A DNA stretch of 56,734 bases from Bacteroidales bacterium (GCA_017646685.1 JAGCLZ010000011.1:1-56734), one strand, 5' to 3'; positions 9,538 to 18,594 are shown, counted from the stretch's first letter. Program-made: numbers and translations. Notes: a model not told the origin generated them from the sequence alone.

Positions 9538-9705
9538 ATCACGAGGTTGATTTATCTACATCACGTAGTAGCTGCATCTACATCACGAGGAAAATTTATC
9601 TTCCTCACGAGGTTTTTTTAAGGCATATACCTCTCAAGAAATTGATGATATACCGTCGTGCTTCCAACACCCTATCATGAAATAATTGGCAATAGGGTGT
9701 AAAAA
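9538..9705 (+). repeat. Dispersed intergenic repeat element, copy 1
   Basis: Four tandem 22-bp units start at 9538, 9560, 9582 and 9604, with cores ATCACGAGG, ATCACGTAG, ATCACGAGG and CTCACGAGG. The last runs into T7. A spacer contains TTGATGATATACCGTC, and a hairpin follows at 9667-9700 with arms ACACCCTAT and ATAGGGTGT. The same order of parts recurs at 24407-24570 (minus) and 46652-46817 (plus). It fills most of the 380-bp gap between LRR 3 and porV. Function unknown. The hairpin is not followed by a T-run, so it is not a plain terminator. Confidence 0.8.
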
Positions 9706-9888
9706 TTAATTCATCTAAAGGGTAAATGTTCATTGTTTATGTGGTGTTATGAAATGAAAAAAAAGTTTTGTTTTTTCAGCATACGCACAATAAAATGATA
9801 TAAGAGTACGTTAATGAGACGTTTTTCTCTATTTTATGAATAAAAAAGAGAAATACTTTTTTGATTTGAATTAAAACGATTTCAATAA

Positions 9889-11085
9889 ATGAAAAAAAGA
9901 CAAATTAGATTATTAGGGACAAGTTTGATGATAGGTTTGATGGTAATGGTATCACCTATCAAAGCACAAAATCCTAATCCGGATGAATTGGCAGGAAAAG
10001 ATGTAACTAAAAATTATATCAGTACAGCAATGCCTATACTGCTTATAGCTCCTGATGCACGTAGTGGTGGTATGGGCGATGTAGGTGTGGCAAGCACACC
10101 GGATGTATATTCGGCACATTGGAATAACGCCAAATTTGCTTTCATTGAAAAAGATATGGGAATAGGGATGAGCTATGTTCCATGGCTTCGTAAACTAGGT
10201 ACAGCAGATATGAACCTTTTATATTTATCGGGATATAAACGTATAGACGAGAGAAGTACGTTGGCGGCATCGCTTACATATTTTTCGTTGGGTAATATAG
10301 AATTTACAAGCGAAGATGGTACGAGTATGGGTGTGTATATGCCAAATGAGTTTGGACTTGATGTAACTTATTCGATGAAATTGTCTGACAATTTTTCGTT
10401 GGGAGCTTCTGGACGTTATATACGTAGTGATTTGACCCAGGGTGTGGATGTAGGAACAACACAAACACGTGCAGGTAATGCTATTGCTGCCGATTTGGGT
10501 ATGTACTATCAAAGCGAAACCAATATGCTTGATGTTCCGGGCGAATTGGCAGCAGGTTTGATGATATCTAACCTAGGTTCGAAGATATCGTATAGCGATG
10601 ATGAAACAGAAAAGGATTTCTTGCCCACCAACTTCCGTTTGGGAGGAAGATATACAATGAATTTTGATGAATATAATAGTGTGTCGTTATTGGCCGACTT
10701 CAATAAATTGTTAGTTCCCACACCACCTGTATATGACGAGAATGGCGAAATTATTTCCGGCAAAACTGATGACGTAGGTACTATACAAGGTGCATTCCAA
10801 TCGTTTTTTGATGCTCCGGGAGGATTGTCTGAAGAATTTCAAGAAATGCAGATTTCGGTAGGTGCCGAATATTGGTACGACAAAATATTTGCAGTAAGAG
10901 GTGGTTACTTTTTTGAACATGAGAATAAAGGTGGCAGACAATACATCACCCTTGGTGGAACAATCAAATATCAAAGTTTGGTTTTAGACATAAGTTACCT
11001 TATACCAACCACTACTTTGCAAACGAGTCCATTGGCCAATACAGTGCGTATATCATTGGCAATGAATTTTGATAAAAGAAAATGA
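9889..11085 (+). CDS. porV: Type IX secretion system outer-membrane protein PorV (LptO)
   Basis: A 398-residue protein with signal peptide ending in SPIKAQ. The sequence after it (ISTAMPILLIAPDARSGGMGDVGVASTPDVYSAHWNNAKFAF) is the characteristic FadL-like start of PorV. Strand-rich barrel segments follow, ending in ISLAMNFDKRK. PorV is the outer-membrane shuttle that takes cargo with a C-terminal sorting domain from the translocon to the PorU sortase/attachment complex. Neither porU nor any cargo with a clear sorting domain is in this window. A strong terminator follows 24 bp downstream, so porV appears to be transcribed alone or with upstream sequence only. Confidence 0.9.
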   Translation: MKKRQIRLLGTSLMIGLMVMVSPIKAQNPNPDELAGKDVTKNYISTAMPILLIAPDARSGGMGDVGVASTPDVYSAHWNNAKFAFIEKDMGIGMSYVPWLRKLGTADMNLLYLSGYKRIDERSTLAASLTYFSLGNIEFTSEDGTSMGVYMPNEFGLDVTYSMKLSDNFSLGASGRYIRSDLTQGVDVGTTQTRAGNAIAADLGMYYQSETNMLDVPGELAAGLMISNLGSKISYSDDETEKDFLPTNFRLGGRYTMNFDEYNSVSLLADFNKLLVPTPPVYDENGEIISGKTDDVGTIQGAFQSFFDAPGGLSEEFQEMQISVGAEYWYDKIFAVRGGYFFEHENKGGRQYITLGGTIKYQSLVLDISYLIPTTTLQTSPLANTVRISLAMNFDKRK

Positions 11086-11109
11086 TGTAAAAAAATATAG
11101 TTATGACTG

Positions 11110-11150
11110 AAAAGGATGTTTTGAATTTGTTATGATGAAAACATCCTTTT
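11110..11150 (+). terminator. Rho-independent terminator after porV
   Basis: A perfect 13-bp stem AAAAGGATGTTTT (11110-11122) / AAAACATCCTTTT (11138-11150) with a 15-nt loop, running into TTATTTG. It separates porV from the MFS gene. Confidence 0.8.
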
Positions 11151-11174
11151 TTATTTGCAAAAAGTTTTGATTAG

Positions 11175-12386
11175 ATGACAAACACTATTGAACATAAAGA
11201 TAGGCTATGTACACGTAACTTCATATCGATGTGTGCTGCCAATTTTTTGATGAGTTTCTCATTTTACATACTGATACCTACATTGCCATTTTATTTGATA
11301 GATACATTCAAAGCCGGGCAAAGTGTAGTAGGTATAATACTATCAATATACACAGTGTCGGTGCTTGTGGTTAGACCATTTTCGGGATTCTTGGCTGATA
11401 CATTTCAACGCAAACCATTGTATTTGTTTGCCTACTTTATATTTGCATCATTCTTTTTTGGTTATCCATTGGCAGGTTCTTTGCTAGTATTTACAATTAT
11501 AAGGGTAATACATGGGTTGGCATTTGGTATGCTGTCTACTACAGGCAATACATTGGTTATAGACATAATGCCATCATCACGCAGAGGCGAGGGATTGGGA
11601 TATTTTGGAGTAACCGGCAATATAGCTATGGCTATCGGGCCTATGACAGGTTTGATTTTGAAAGATTTGGTTTCATTCGATTATATATTTATATTGGCAG
11701 CAATATCGGGCGCGATAGGTATTATTTTTGTATGCTTGATAAAAACCAAGCATCGTCAGCTACAAAAAAGTCAGCCAATATCATTTGATCGTTTTTTTCT
11801 TATGAAAGGAGTACCGGCATCAATATCATTTTTGTTTTTGGCTATACCTTATGCCATGACAAGTTCGTATATAGCTTTATATGTTTCGTCGATGGGTCTT
11901 ACCTCTAATTCGGGTTTCTTTTTTTCGATAATGGCAGTAGGGATGATTTTGTCAAGAATAACATCGGGAAAACTTGTAGACCAAGGTTTTATCACTCAGA
12001 ATATCCGTAAAGGTATAATTATAGCAATAGTAGCAATGGGAGGAGAGATACTGTTGGAAACACTATTTGCACAAAATTTCTCATTGGGATGCATAATGTA
12101 TTATGTTGTTGCATTTATGCTTGGTTATGGCTATGGAACATTGTTTCCTGCGATGAACACTCTTTTTATCAATCTTGCATCCCACAACCGTAGAGCTACA
12201 GCCAATTCGATGTACCTTACAGGTTGGGATGTAGGTATAGGTATAGGCGCATTTTTGGGTGGATATATTTCGGAGTATTTCAATTTTGTTTCTATATATA
12301 TAATAGGATTTGCATGTGCGGTAGTAGCTCTGATAGTGTTTATTACTTATGTAACACCTCATTTCATGAAAAACAAATTGATATAG
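11175..12386 (+). CDS. MFS transporter
   Basis: A 403-residue inner-membrane protein with about 12 hydrophobic segments. The loop after helix 2 has RPFSGFLADTFQRKPLY, a form of the major facilitator GxLaDrxGRr motif. Helix 4-5 has RVIHGLAFGMLSTTGNTLVIDIMPSSRRGEGLGYFG, which resembles the sugar/drug efflux (AraJ/YfcJ-like) branch. The substrate cannot be read from sequence. The gene is flanked by the porV terminator and by a pdxA promoter, so it is probably a single-gene unit. Confidence 0.85.
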   Translation: MTNTIEHKDRLCTRNFISMCAANFLMSFSFYILIPTLPFYLIDTFKAGQSVVGIILSIYTVSVLVVRPFSGFLADTFQRKPLYLFAYFIFASFFFGYPLAGSLLVFTIIRVIHGLAFGMLSTTGNTLVIDIMPSSRRGEGLGYFGVTGNIAMAIGPMTGLILKDLVSFDYIFILAAISGAIGIIFVCLIKTKHRQLQKSQPISFDRFFLMKGVPASISFLFLAIPYAMTSSYIALYVSSMGLTSNSGFFFSIMAVGMILSRITSGKLVDQGFITQNIRKGIIIAIVAMGGEILLETLFAQNFSLGCIMYYVVAFMLGYGYGTLFPAMNTLFINLASHNRRATANSMYLTGWDVGIGIGAFLGGYISEYFNFVSIYIIGFACAVVALIVFITYVTPHFMKNKLI

Positions 12387-12423
12387 AAATTAAACTTTCG
12401 CAAATAAAGTAGAATTTTATTTG

Positions 12424-12431
12424 TATATTTG
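12424..12431 (+). promoter_or_regulatory. Possible pdxA operon promoter -7 box
   Basis: TATATTTG fits TAnnTTTG and lies 107 bp before pdxA. No convincing -33 TTG is visible at the right spacing, so confidence is low. Confidence 0.35.
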
Positions 12432-12538
12432 TAATTGCTAAAGAAGTATCAATAATATATTTAACGCATAGTCAATCAGGCGATAATAACAATAAAGTAA
12501 GAATAAATAGAGCAGATAAATAAAAAAAGAAGAATATT

Positions 12539-13567
12539 ATGAGTGACAAAAAGATAAAATTGGCTATAACTCATGGCGACATCAATGGTGTAGGGTACGA
12601 AGTAATAATAAAGACTTTTTCGGACAATAGAATGACGGAGTTTTGTACTCCTGTCTTGTATGGTTCATCGAAAATACTATCATATCATAAAAAATTATTG
12701 GCAGATAAAGATATATCAAACTTAACAAATGCCAAAGATGCCAAAGCTATAGTGGATAAGAAATTTAATGTCATAAATATTACCAATGATGAGGTAAAGA
12801 TTGATTTGGGCAAAAGTACTGAAGTAGCAGGAGAGTTGTCGTTGAAAGCATTGGATTCTGCTTGCGATGATCTTGTGGCAAACAATGTTGATGTGCTGGT
12901 TACAGCGCCAATAAATAAAAAAAATATACAATGCCAAGATTTTGACTTTCCGGGACACACCGAATATTTGGAAAATAAGTTTGGTGGAAAATCATTGATG
13001 ATGATGGTTTGCGATCGTATACGCATAGGAATAGTTAGCAGTCATGTGGCGTTGCGCGATGTTCCCAATGTAATAACCAAAGAATTATTGTTGGAAAAAA
13101 TATCTGTAATGAACAAATCATTAAAACAGGATTTTGGTATAACTATGCCCAAAATAGCAGTATTGGCACTAAATCCACATGCTGGCGACAATAGTTTGAT
13201 TGGCGACGAAGATGATAAAGTGGTATCGCCAGCCATAAAAGAGGCATACAACAATGGTATTCTCACTTTTGGTCCATACCCTGCCGATGGTTTCTTTGGT
13301 AGTTCGGAATTTAATAATTTCGACGGTATATTAGCTCTATATCACGATCAAGGACTGATACCATTTAAACTTATGTCGTTTACACAAGGTGTGAATTACA
13401 CTGCAGGATTGCCATATGTGCGTACATCACCGGCTCATGGTACAGGTTATGATATTGCAGGCAAAGATAAAGCATCAGAAGATTCGTTTAGAAATGCTGT
13501 TTATTTGGCTTGTGATATATTGAAACATAGAAATGAATACAAAGAACTAACAAAGAATTCAATATAA
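12539..13567 (+). CDS. pdxA: 4-hydroxythreonine-4-phosphate dehydrogenase PdxA
   Basis: A 342-residue enzyme of the pyridoxal 5'-phosphate (DXP-dependent) pathway that oxidises 4-phosphohydroxy-L-threonine with NAD. The N-terminus has ITHGDINGVGYEV (GDpaGIGPE-like), then TAPINKK and PGHTEYL. The three metal-binding His correspond to His169 (SSH), His214 (LNPHAG) and His269 (LYHDQG). The C-terminal RTSPAHGTGYDIAG is the family signature. Length is normal. It heads a run of genes to 18580 with gaps under 100 bp, except around the last two. Confidence 0.95.
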   Translation: MSDKKIKLAITHGDINGVGYEVIIKTFSDNRMTEFCTPVLYGSSKILSYHKKLLADKDISNLTNAKDAKAIVDKKFNVINITNDEVKIDLGKSTEVAGELSLKALDSACDDLVANNVDVLVTAPINKKNIQCQDFDFPGHTEYLENKFGGKSLMMMVCDRIRIGIVSSHVALRDVPNVITKELLLEKISVMNKSLKQDFGITMPKIAVLALNPHAGDNSLIGDEDDKVVSPAIKEAYNNGILTFGPYPADGFFGSSEFNNFDGILALYHDQGLIPFKLMSFTQGVNYTAGLPYVRTSPAHGTGYDIAGKDKASEDSFRNAVYLACDILKHRNEYKELTKNSI

Positions 13568-13648
13568 TAGTTAAAAGACTTATAATCCTTTGTAAATATT
13601 GGCTTTGTATTAGGAATAATAAAAATAATTCAACTAAAACAATCAATT

Positions 13649-14521
13649 ATGAAAAAGATGAAACATATCGGTTTTCTTTTTATGGGTATTGCTTTATGTA
13701 TTACAGCATGTACATCGGAAAAAGAATTGGCAAATAAATTTGTCGAAAAATTCTCAATGAAGAGTTATAATCCTACAGAGAAGATATATGTGAGTTTGCC
13801 TACATCGGTAATACACACTAATCAAACCCTTAATCAAATAGAAAATTTTTTAGAGTTGGATTATGATATTCAAGATAGTGTAATAGCTGCACATACTACC
13901 ATTCTCAATACACTTGATGATAAAATTTTCTTACAACAATTCAATGATAATCTTTTATATCATTTGAAACGTTTTGGAATACCGATTGTAGTTGTAGCAG
14001 ATCCCAAAGATATGCCTAAAGCTGTGGCAAACAAAATATACACATTGCAAATATTACAAATAGAAGCCGAAGAATTTGAAAAGAAAAGCAGGTCTGATTT
14101 TGAGGATAATACAAACAATATGTACTATTATTACGACTATGATTTGAAAGGATTTAGTACAAATGTATGGTATTTGATAAATGACACAACATCTGCTGCA
14201 GATAAAAAGGATGTTTATTTTAAAAACTTTGAAACCATTGAACAATTTGAAGGAACAATAAACACCATAAAGAACAATGTAGCACATGGCAAAGGAAAAA
14301 TAAACAAACTTACAGTGAACGATGCATATAGCGAAGCTTACAAAGCAGGTGCTATAACTGCAGATAAGTTTTGTGAAATGATAATAAACGATTTTGTGAA
14401 AAGCATGATAAAAGGACTGCCTTCATATTATTATTACTATAATCCTGTAAGTAAAACGGTAACTCCTTACGACTATCAATATTACAAAGATACTGATTCA
14501 TTTATAAAAATAGAACAGTAA
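13649..14521 (+). CDS. Lipoprotein of unknown function
   Basis: A 290-residue protein whose signal peptide ends in the lipobox ITAC (Cys21). The mature part is hydrophilic and mixed helical/strand, with Tyr-rich patches (NNMYYYYDYD near 150 and PSYYYYYNP near 260). An early segment is YVSLPTSVIHTNQTL. I recognise no family. It lies between pdxA and the cupin gene in the same direction, which suggests cotranscription but does not reveal its job. Confidence 0.7.
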   Translation: MKKMKHIGFLFMGIALCITACTSEKELANKFVEKFSMKSYNPTEKIYVSLPTSVIHTNQTLNQIENFLELDYDIQDSVIAAHTTILNTLDDKIFLQQFNDNLLYHLKRFGIPIVVVADPKDMPKAVANKIYTLQILQIEAEEFEKKSRSDFEDNTNNMYYYYDYDLKGFSTNVWYLINDTTSAADKKDVYFKNFETIEQFEGTINTIKNNVAHGKGKINKLTVNDAYSEAYKAGAITADKFCEMIINDFVKSMIKGLPSYYYYYNPVSKTVTPYDYQYYKDTDSFIKIEQ

Positions 14522-14553
14522 TAACAACTATTATACACAAAAACAAAAATATC

Positions 14554-14898
14554 ATGATCAGACTGAAAAAGGATATGGAGACCATAAAGGTTGAAAATAC
14601 TGGAAATATTGTAGGTACAATAAACAAAGAAATTATACTAACACCGGAAGAAATGTTGGACAAAGCATATATGTTCAACCGAATTATTGTTCCGGCAGGA
14701 AGTAGCATAAAAGAACATGCACATCAACCGGATGCCGAAATATACTATATTTTGGAAGGTGAAGTGTGTGTTACAGACAACGGAAAAGAAGCTATTTTAC
14801 ATAGTGGAGATGTTGTGTTTACAGGTAATGGTGATACACATAGTATAAAAAATATAGGCACTACCGATGCTGTATTTTTGGCTGTGATATTGAAATAA
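14554..14898 (+). CDS. Single-domain cupin protein
   Basis: A 114-residue conserved beta-barrel protein. Cupin motif 1, G(X)5HXH(X)4E(X)6G, is complete: His55, His57 and Glu62 as metal ligands. Motif 2, GDVVFTGNGDTHSIKN, supplies His96, with Gly where Pro is usual. It is probably a metal-binding enzyme or sensor in the cytoplasm; the substrate is not predictable. Start ATG 14554 is chosen; an internal ATG (14575) is possible. It sits 29 bp before the HD hydrolase gene. Confidence 0.85.
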   Translation: MIRLKKDMETIKVENTGNIVGTINKEIILTPEEMLDKAYMFNRIIVPAGSSIKEHAHQPDAEIYYILEGEVCVTDNGKEAILHSGDVVFTGNGDTHSIKNIGTTDAVFLAVILK

Positions 14899-14927
14899 AT
14901 TGTATACGCTTGATAAAAGAAATTAAA

Positions 14928-16166
14928 ATGCAGACCAATAAACGAAAGATAATAAATGACCCTGTTTATGGTTCGTTTATGACATTGGATGATGATATAT
15001 TGTACGACATAATATCACATCCGTACTTTCTTCGTTTGCAACGTATCAAGCAGTTGGGGTTATCTTATTTAGTATATCCTGGTGCTATGCACACTCGTTT
15101 CAGTCATACGCTTGGTGCAACATTTTTAATGGGATTGGCAATTGATGTTTTGAGATCGAAGAATATAGAGATAACACCAGAAGAAGCTTTAGCTGCAAAA
15201 ATAGCCATAATGCTACATGACATAGGACATGGACCGTTCTCTCATTCATTGGAACATACACTGACAAAAAATATACATCACGAAAGTATTTCGAAAGTGT
15301 TTATGCAGAAAATGAACGAAGAATTTGGAGGAAAACTAGATATGGCTATAGCTATTTTCGACAACACATATCACAAACATTTTTTGCATCAATTGGTATC
15401 TAGTCAATTGGATATGGATAGATTGGATTACTTAAGTAGAGATAGTTTCTTTACAGGTGTATCTGAAGGAATCGTAGGAACAGAAAGAATTATCAATATG
15501 TTGAATGTGCATGACGATAATTTGGTAGTTGATGAAAAAGGAATATATTCAATTGAAAAATTTATTATCTCACGACGATTGATGTATTGGCAAGTATATC
15601 TCCATAAAACAGTTGTAAGTGCAGACTGTATATTGATATCTGCGCTAAACAGAGCAAAGTATATTTTGAGCAATGGAATAGATTTAAATTGTTCGAAACC
15701 ATTAAAGTTTTTTTTAGCAAATAATTATACGTTGTCGGATTTTGAAACAGATAGTAATATAATAGAGCAATTTGCACTGATGGATGATTGTGATATTATA
15801 TCTGCAATAAAAGGTTGGACAACCAATAATGATTTCATACTTTCTACGTTGTCCAAAAAACTAATAAATAGAAAACTAAATAGAATATTTATATCAGATA
15901 GTCCATTTAAGGAAAATGGTATAAATAATTGTATTCAAAAGATATCAGACAAATACAATATTTCAACCGATGATGCCAAATGGCTTGTTTCGACAGGCAA
16001 TCTTGAAAATCATGCTTATGATTTCCAAGATCAAGAGATAAAAATACTTTTCAAAAGTAAGGAATGTGCAGGTATAAGTATAGCTTCAGACCAATTGGAT
16101 CGACATTTTTTAGAAAAATCAGTAACGAAATATTACCTATCCTTTCCAAAGGAATTTGAGATATAA
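14928..16166 (+). CDS. HD-domain phosphohydrolase
   Basis: A 412-residue protein starting at ATG 14928 (MQTNKRKIINDPVYG, the usual start of this family); a TTG six codons upstream is less likely. The HD domain is evident: His55 and His60 in AMHTRFSHTLGA, then the His97-Asp98 pair in IMLHDIGHGPFSHSLEHTL, and LDMDRLDYLSRDSFFTGV, which is typical of dGTPase-like/YdhJ-type HD hydrolases. It probably cleaves a (deoxy)nucleotide phosphate. The neighbouring purE and dCMP-deaminase-like genes make a nucleotide role plausible but unproven. Confidence 0.85.
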   Translation: MQTNKRKIINDPVYGSFMTLDDDILYDIISHPYFLRLQRIKQLGLSYLVYPGAMHTRFSHTLGATFLMGLAIDVLRSKNIEITPEEALAAKIAIMLHDIGHGPFSHSLEHTLTKNIHHESISKVFMQKMNEEFGGKLDMAIAIFDNTYHKHFLHQLVSSQLDMDRLDYLSRDSFFTGVSEGIVGTERIINMLNVHDDNLVVDEKGIYSIEKFIISRRLMYWQVYLHKTVVSADCILISALNRAKYILSNGIDLNCSKPLKFFLANNYTLSDFETDSNIIEQFALMDDCDIISAIKGWTTNNDFILSTLSKKLINRKLNRIFISDSPFKENGINNCIQKISDKYNISTDDAKWLVSTGNLENHAYDFQDQEIKILFKSKECAGISIASDQLDRHFLEKSVTKYYLSFPKEFEI

Positions 16167-16208
16167 TCAAAAATAAATAGAGAATATAATATTAATATAG
16201 ACAAGACT

Positions 16209-16718
16209 ATGGATGCAAAAGTAAGTATAATAATGGGAAGCACTTCGGATATGCCTGTAATGGAAGCTGCTTGTAAGTTTTTTGATGAGATGGAAATACC
16301 CTTTGAAGTAAATGCCCTCTCTGCACATCGAACACCGGATGAAGTTGTAGATTTTGCGAAAAAAGCCCATACTAGAGGTATTGAAGTGATAATAGCTGGT
16401 GCAGGTATGGCTGCAGCTTTGCCTGGTGTTATTGCTGCCGAAACTCCACTTCCTGTAATAGGAGTGCCCATAAAAGGTAGTGTTTTAGAAGGTTTAGATG
16501 CTACTTTTGCTATTATGCAAATGCCTCCGGGAATTCCTGTTGCTACTGTTGCCATAAACGGAGCGCTAAATGCTGCTGTATTAGCACTGCAAATAATGGC
16601 TAATGGCAACAAAGAATTGCAAGAAAAAGTGATCAGTTATAAAAAAGGCTTGAAAAACAAAATAGTAAAAGCCAATAGTGATTTAGCTGAAATAAAATTT
16701 AGATACAAAACAAACTAG
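16209..16718 (+). CDS. purE: N5-carboxyaminoimidazole ribonucleotide mutase PurE
   Basis: A 169-residue purine biosynthesis enzyme that converts N5-CAIR to CAIR. It carries SIIMGSTSDMPVM (substrate phosphate binding), ALSAHRTPDEV with the catalytic-site His, GAGMAAALPGVIA and the PIKGSVLEGLDATFAIMQMPPGIPVATVAI block. Length is typical for class I PurE. It lies 42 bp after the HD gene and only 3 bp before the kinase-deaminase fusion, so translation of the two is probably coupled. Confidence 0.95.
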   Translation: MDAKVSIIMGSTSDMPVMEAACKFFDEMEIPFEVNALSAHRTPDEVVDFAKKAHTRGIEVIIAGAGMAAALPGVIAAETPLPVIGVPIKGSVLEGLDATFAIMQMPPGIPVATVAINGALNAAVLALQIMANGNKELQEKVISYKKGLKNKIVKANSDLAEIKFRYKTN

Positions 16719-16721
16719 ATA

Positions 16722-17750
16722 ATGATTACCATAGGAATAACAGGTACATTGGGTGCTGGAAAAGGAACTATTGTTGACTATTTGGTAAAAGAGAAAGGAT
16801 ATGTTCATTTTTCGGTGCGTGATTTTATTGTGGAAGAAATCAATCGTCGTGGACTGCCTATAGATAGAGATTCTATGACTTTGGTGGGGAATGATTTAAG
16901 AGCCAAATATTCGCCATCATATATTGCCGAGACTCTGTACTCAAAAGCTCAAGAAACAGGTAAAAATTGCATTATCGAAAGTATTCGTAATCCGGCAGAA
17001 ATAAAAAAACTTCGTAATCATAATAATTTTTATCTTTTTGCAATAGATGCTGATCCTAAAATACGTTATGATAGAATAGTGAATCGGGGTTCATCGACTG
17101 ATAATGTGTCATTCGAAACCTTTATATCCAACGAACAAAGGGAAATGACTTCAAATGATCCAACTAAACAAAATCTAAAAGCATGTATAGAACAGGCAGA
17201 TTTTATTTTCTCAAATAATGGTAATTTCGAAGACCTTCACAACGAAATAGAAACTGTTCTATCCAAAATAACTTATCATCGCCCTTCTTGGGATGAATAC
17301 TTTATGGAATTGGCAAATACTGCTTCGCAACGTGCTACTTGCGACCGTGGAAGAAGTGGATGTGTGATAGTTAAGGATAAGCAAGTATTGGTAACCGGGT
17401 ATGTTGGCTCCCCTGCAGGATTGCCACATTGCGACGAAGTAGGACACTTATTCAACAAAACTATACATAGTGATGGTAGTATAACAAACCACTGCATACG
17501 TACTGTTCATGCTGAACAAAATGCTATATGCCAAGCAGCACGTCGAGGAATTGCTCTTGAAGGTGCTACATTGTACTGTAGAATGACTCCGTGTAGAACA
17601 TGTGCTATGCTGATAATCAACTGTGGAATAAGACGAGTAGTATGTGAAAGAAAATATCACAATGGAAAAGATAGTGAAGATATGTTTGCACAAGCTGGAA
17701 TAGAAATTGAATTCTTTCATGACGAAATTGAAAAATACGAAAATCAATAA
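16722..17750 (+). CDS. P-loop kinase-like / dCMP deaminase fusion protein
   Basis: A 342-residue two-domain protein. Residues 1-185 form a P-loop domain with Walker A GTLGAGKGT (8-16), SVRDF and a LID-like region, resembling nucleoside monophosphate or dephospho-CoA kinases. Residues 190-340 are a zinc deoxycytidylate deaminase: GYVGSPAGLPHCDE, HCIRTVHAEQNAI (catalytic His-Ala-Glu near 262) and TPCRTCA (Cys near 291 and 294). The deaminase converts dCMP to dUMP for thymidylate synthesis; the P-loop part may bind a regulatory nucleotide. Yeast Dcd1 has a similar plan. Antiphage AvcD proteins also join these domains but are longer, so a defence role is a secondary option. Confidence 0.85.
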   Translation: MITIGITGTLGAGKGTIVDYLVKEKGYVHFSVRDFIVEEINRRGLPIDRDSMTLVGNDLRAKYSPSYIAETLYSKAQETGKNCIIESIRNPAEIKKLRNHNNFYLFAIDADPKIRYDRIVNRGSSTDNVSFETFISNEQREMTSNDPTKQNLKACIEQADFIFSNNGNFEDLHNEIETVLSKITYHRPSWDEYFMELANTASQRATCDRGRSGCVIVKDKQVLVTGYVGSPAGLPHCDEVGHLFNKTIHSDGSITNHCIRTVHAEQNAICQAARRGIALEGATLYCRMTPCRTCAMLIINCGIRRVVCERKYHNGKDSEDMFAQAGIEIEFFHDEIEKYENQ

Positions 17751-17813
17751 CACAATAAAAATAGATATTTAGCGTTTCTGATATAAGATAATTATAATTT
17801 AAATCATACAATA

Positions 17814-17945
17814 ATGAAAAAAAAGACTTTTTTTATACTTACAATGCTTGTGATAGGGGTAATGTTATATAGTTCATGTGCACGAAATACTTGCCCTGCA
17901 TATAGAGGTGCTGCAACATCACATCCAACAGGACCTAGAAAATAA
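17814..17945 (+). CDS. Very small lipoprotein (43 residues)
   Basis: An intact 43-codon frame with a charged start (MKKKTFF), a hydrophobic core and the lipobox YSSC (Cys22), followed by a 21-residue tail ARNTCPAYRGAATSHPTGPRK. The signal and lipobox make a real envelope lipoprotein likely. Similar tiny lipoproteins with a CPAY tail are, to my memory, common in Bacteroidales, but the function is unknown. It lies 63 bp after the deaminase gene. Confidence 0.65.
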   Translation: MKKKTFFILTMLVIGVMLYSSCARNTCPAYRGAATSHPTGPRK

Positions 17946-18040
17946 CCATAGTGTTATACACAAAGCATAATAGTATTATTTATTAAGAATATAGGATATA
18001 TATATTATATCCTATATTTTTCTATAATGGGGGTAAACAA

Positions 18041-18580
18041 ATGGCTAGAAAAAGAAAACCGGTAAGAATAGAAATGCCTCTCTCTATATCTATTGATGAT
18101 ATTTCGTTGATTGGATTTTTTTCCAATAATATCAAGAATCATCAATTGGCATATAGTCTTAATCGCACTTTTGAAATAGAATTATCAAGGGAGATAGATT
18201 TTGAATCGTACGATGAAAGTGAAAATATATTGTATCCATTTTCATCATATTATTGCTACGATGAAGATAGTAATATGTTTTATTTTTTGATTGAAACTCG
18301 AAATAACGATGATGTTCTACTACATCAAAATTTAGCGGAATATAACTCAATTTTGATGATAGCACATGGAAATCATAAACTGATAGCTGATAAAATATTA
18401 AACTATCCCGGTTCTATACCCGGAGTGTTTTTGTGCAAAGATATTTCCAAGATTAAGAATTTTCGTGATTTTGTAAAGAACTCATTTCTTCTTGATATTG
18501 ATATATATATGAGGAAAATGAAAGAAATGGCCAAACAAAAGGAATCAAAGAGTAACGAACCAATATTTTTCCAACTCTAA
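18041..18580 (+). CDS. IPExxxVDY-like family protein
   Basis: A 179-residue cytoplasmic protein. The pattern LAYSLNRTFEIELSREID, then YPFSSYYCYDEDSNMFYFLIETRN, then AEYNSILMIAHG follows the layout of the Bacteroidota IPExxxVDY family. The signature itself is degenerate (LAEYNSILMI instead of IPExxxVDYFL). A Lys-rich tail ends the protein. No biochemical role is known to me. It is the last plus-strand gene before a strong bidirectional terminator. Confidence 0.55.
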   Translation: MARKRKPVRIEMPLSISIDDISLIGFFSNNIKNHQLAYSLNRTFEIELSREIDFESYDESENILYPFSSYYCYDEDSNMFYFLIETRNNDDVLLHQNLAEYNSILMIAHGNHKLIADKILNYPGSIPGVFLCKDISKIKNFRDFVKNSFLLDIDIYMRKMKEMAKQKESKSNEPIFFQL

Positions 18581-18594
18581 AACTTATGAAAAAT

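Noticed and set aside
9667..9700. ACCCTA/TAGGGT hairpin as a simple terminator of the LRR operon
   Set aside because: It is not followed by a T-run on either strand and recurs in both orientations relative to neighbouring genes as part of a larger element.
11175..12386. MFS gene as part of a porV operon
   Set aside because: A perfect 13-bp rho-independent terminator lies between the two genes.
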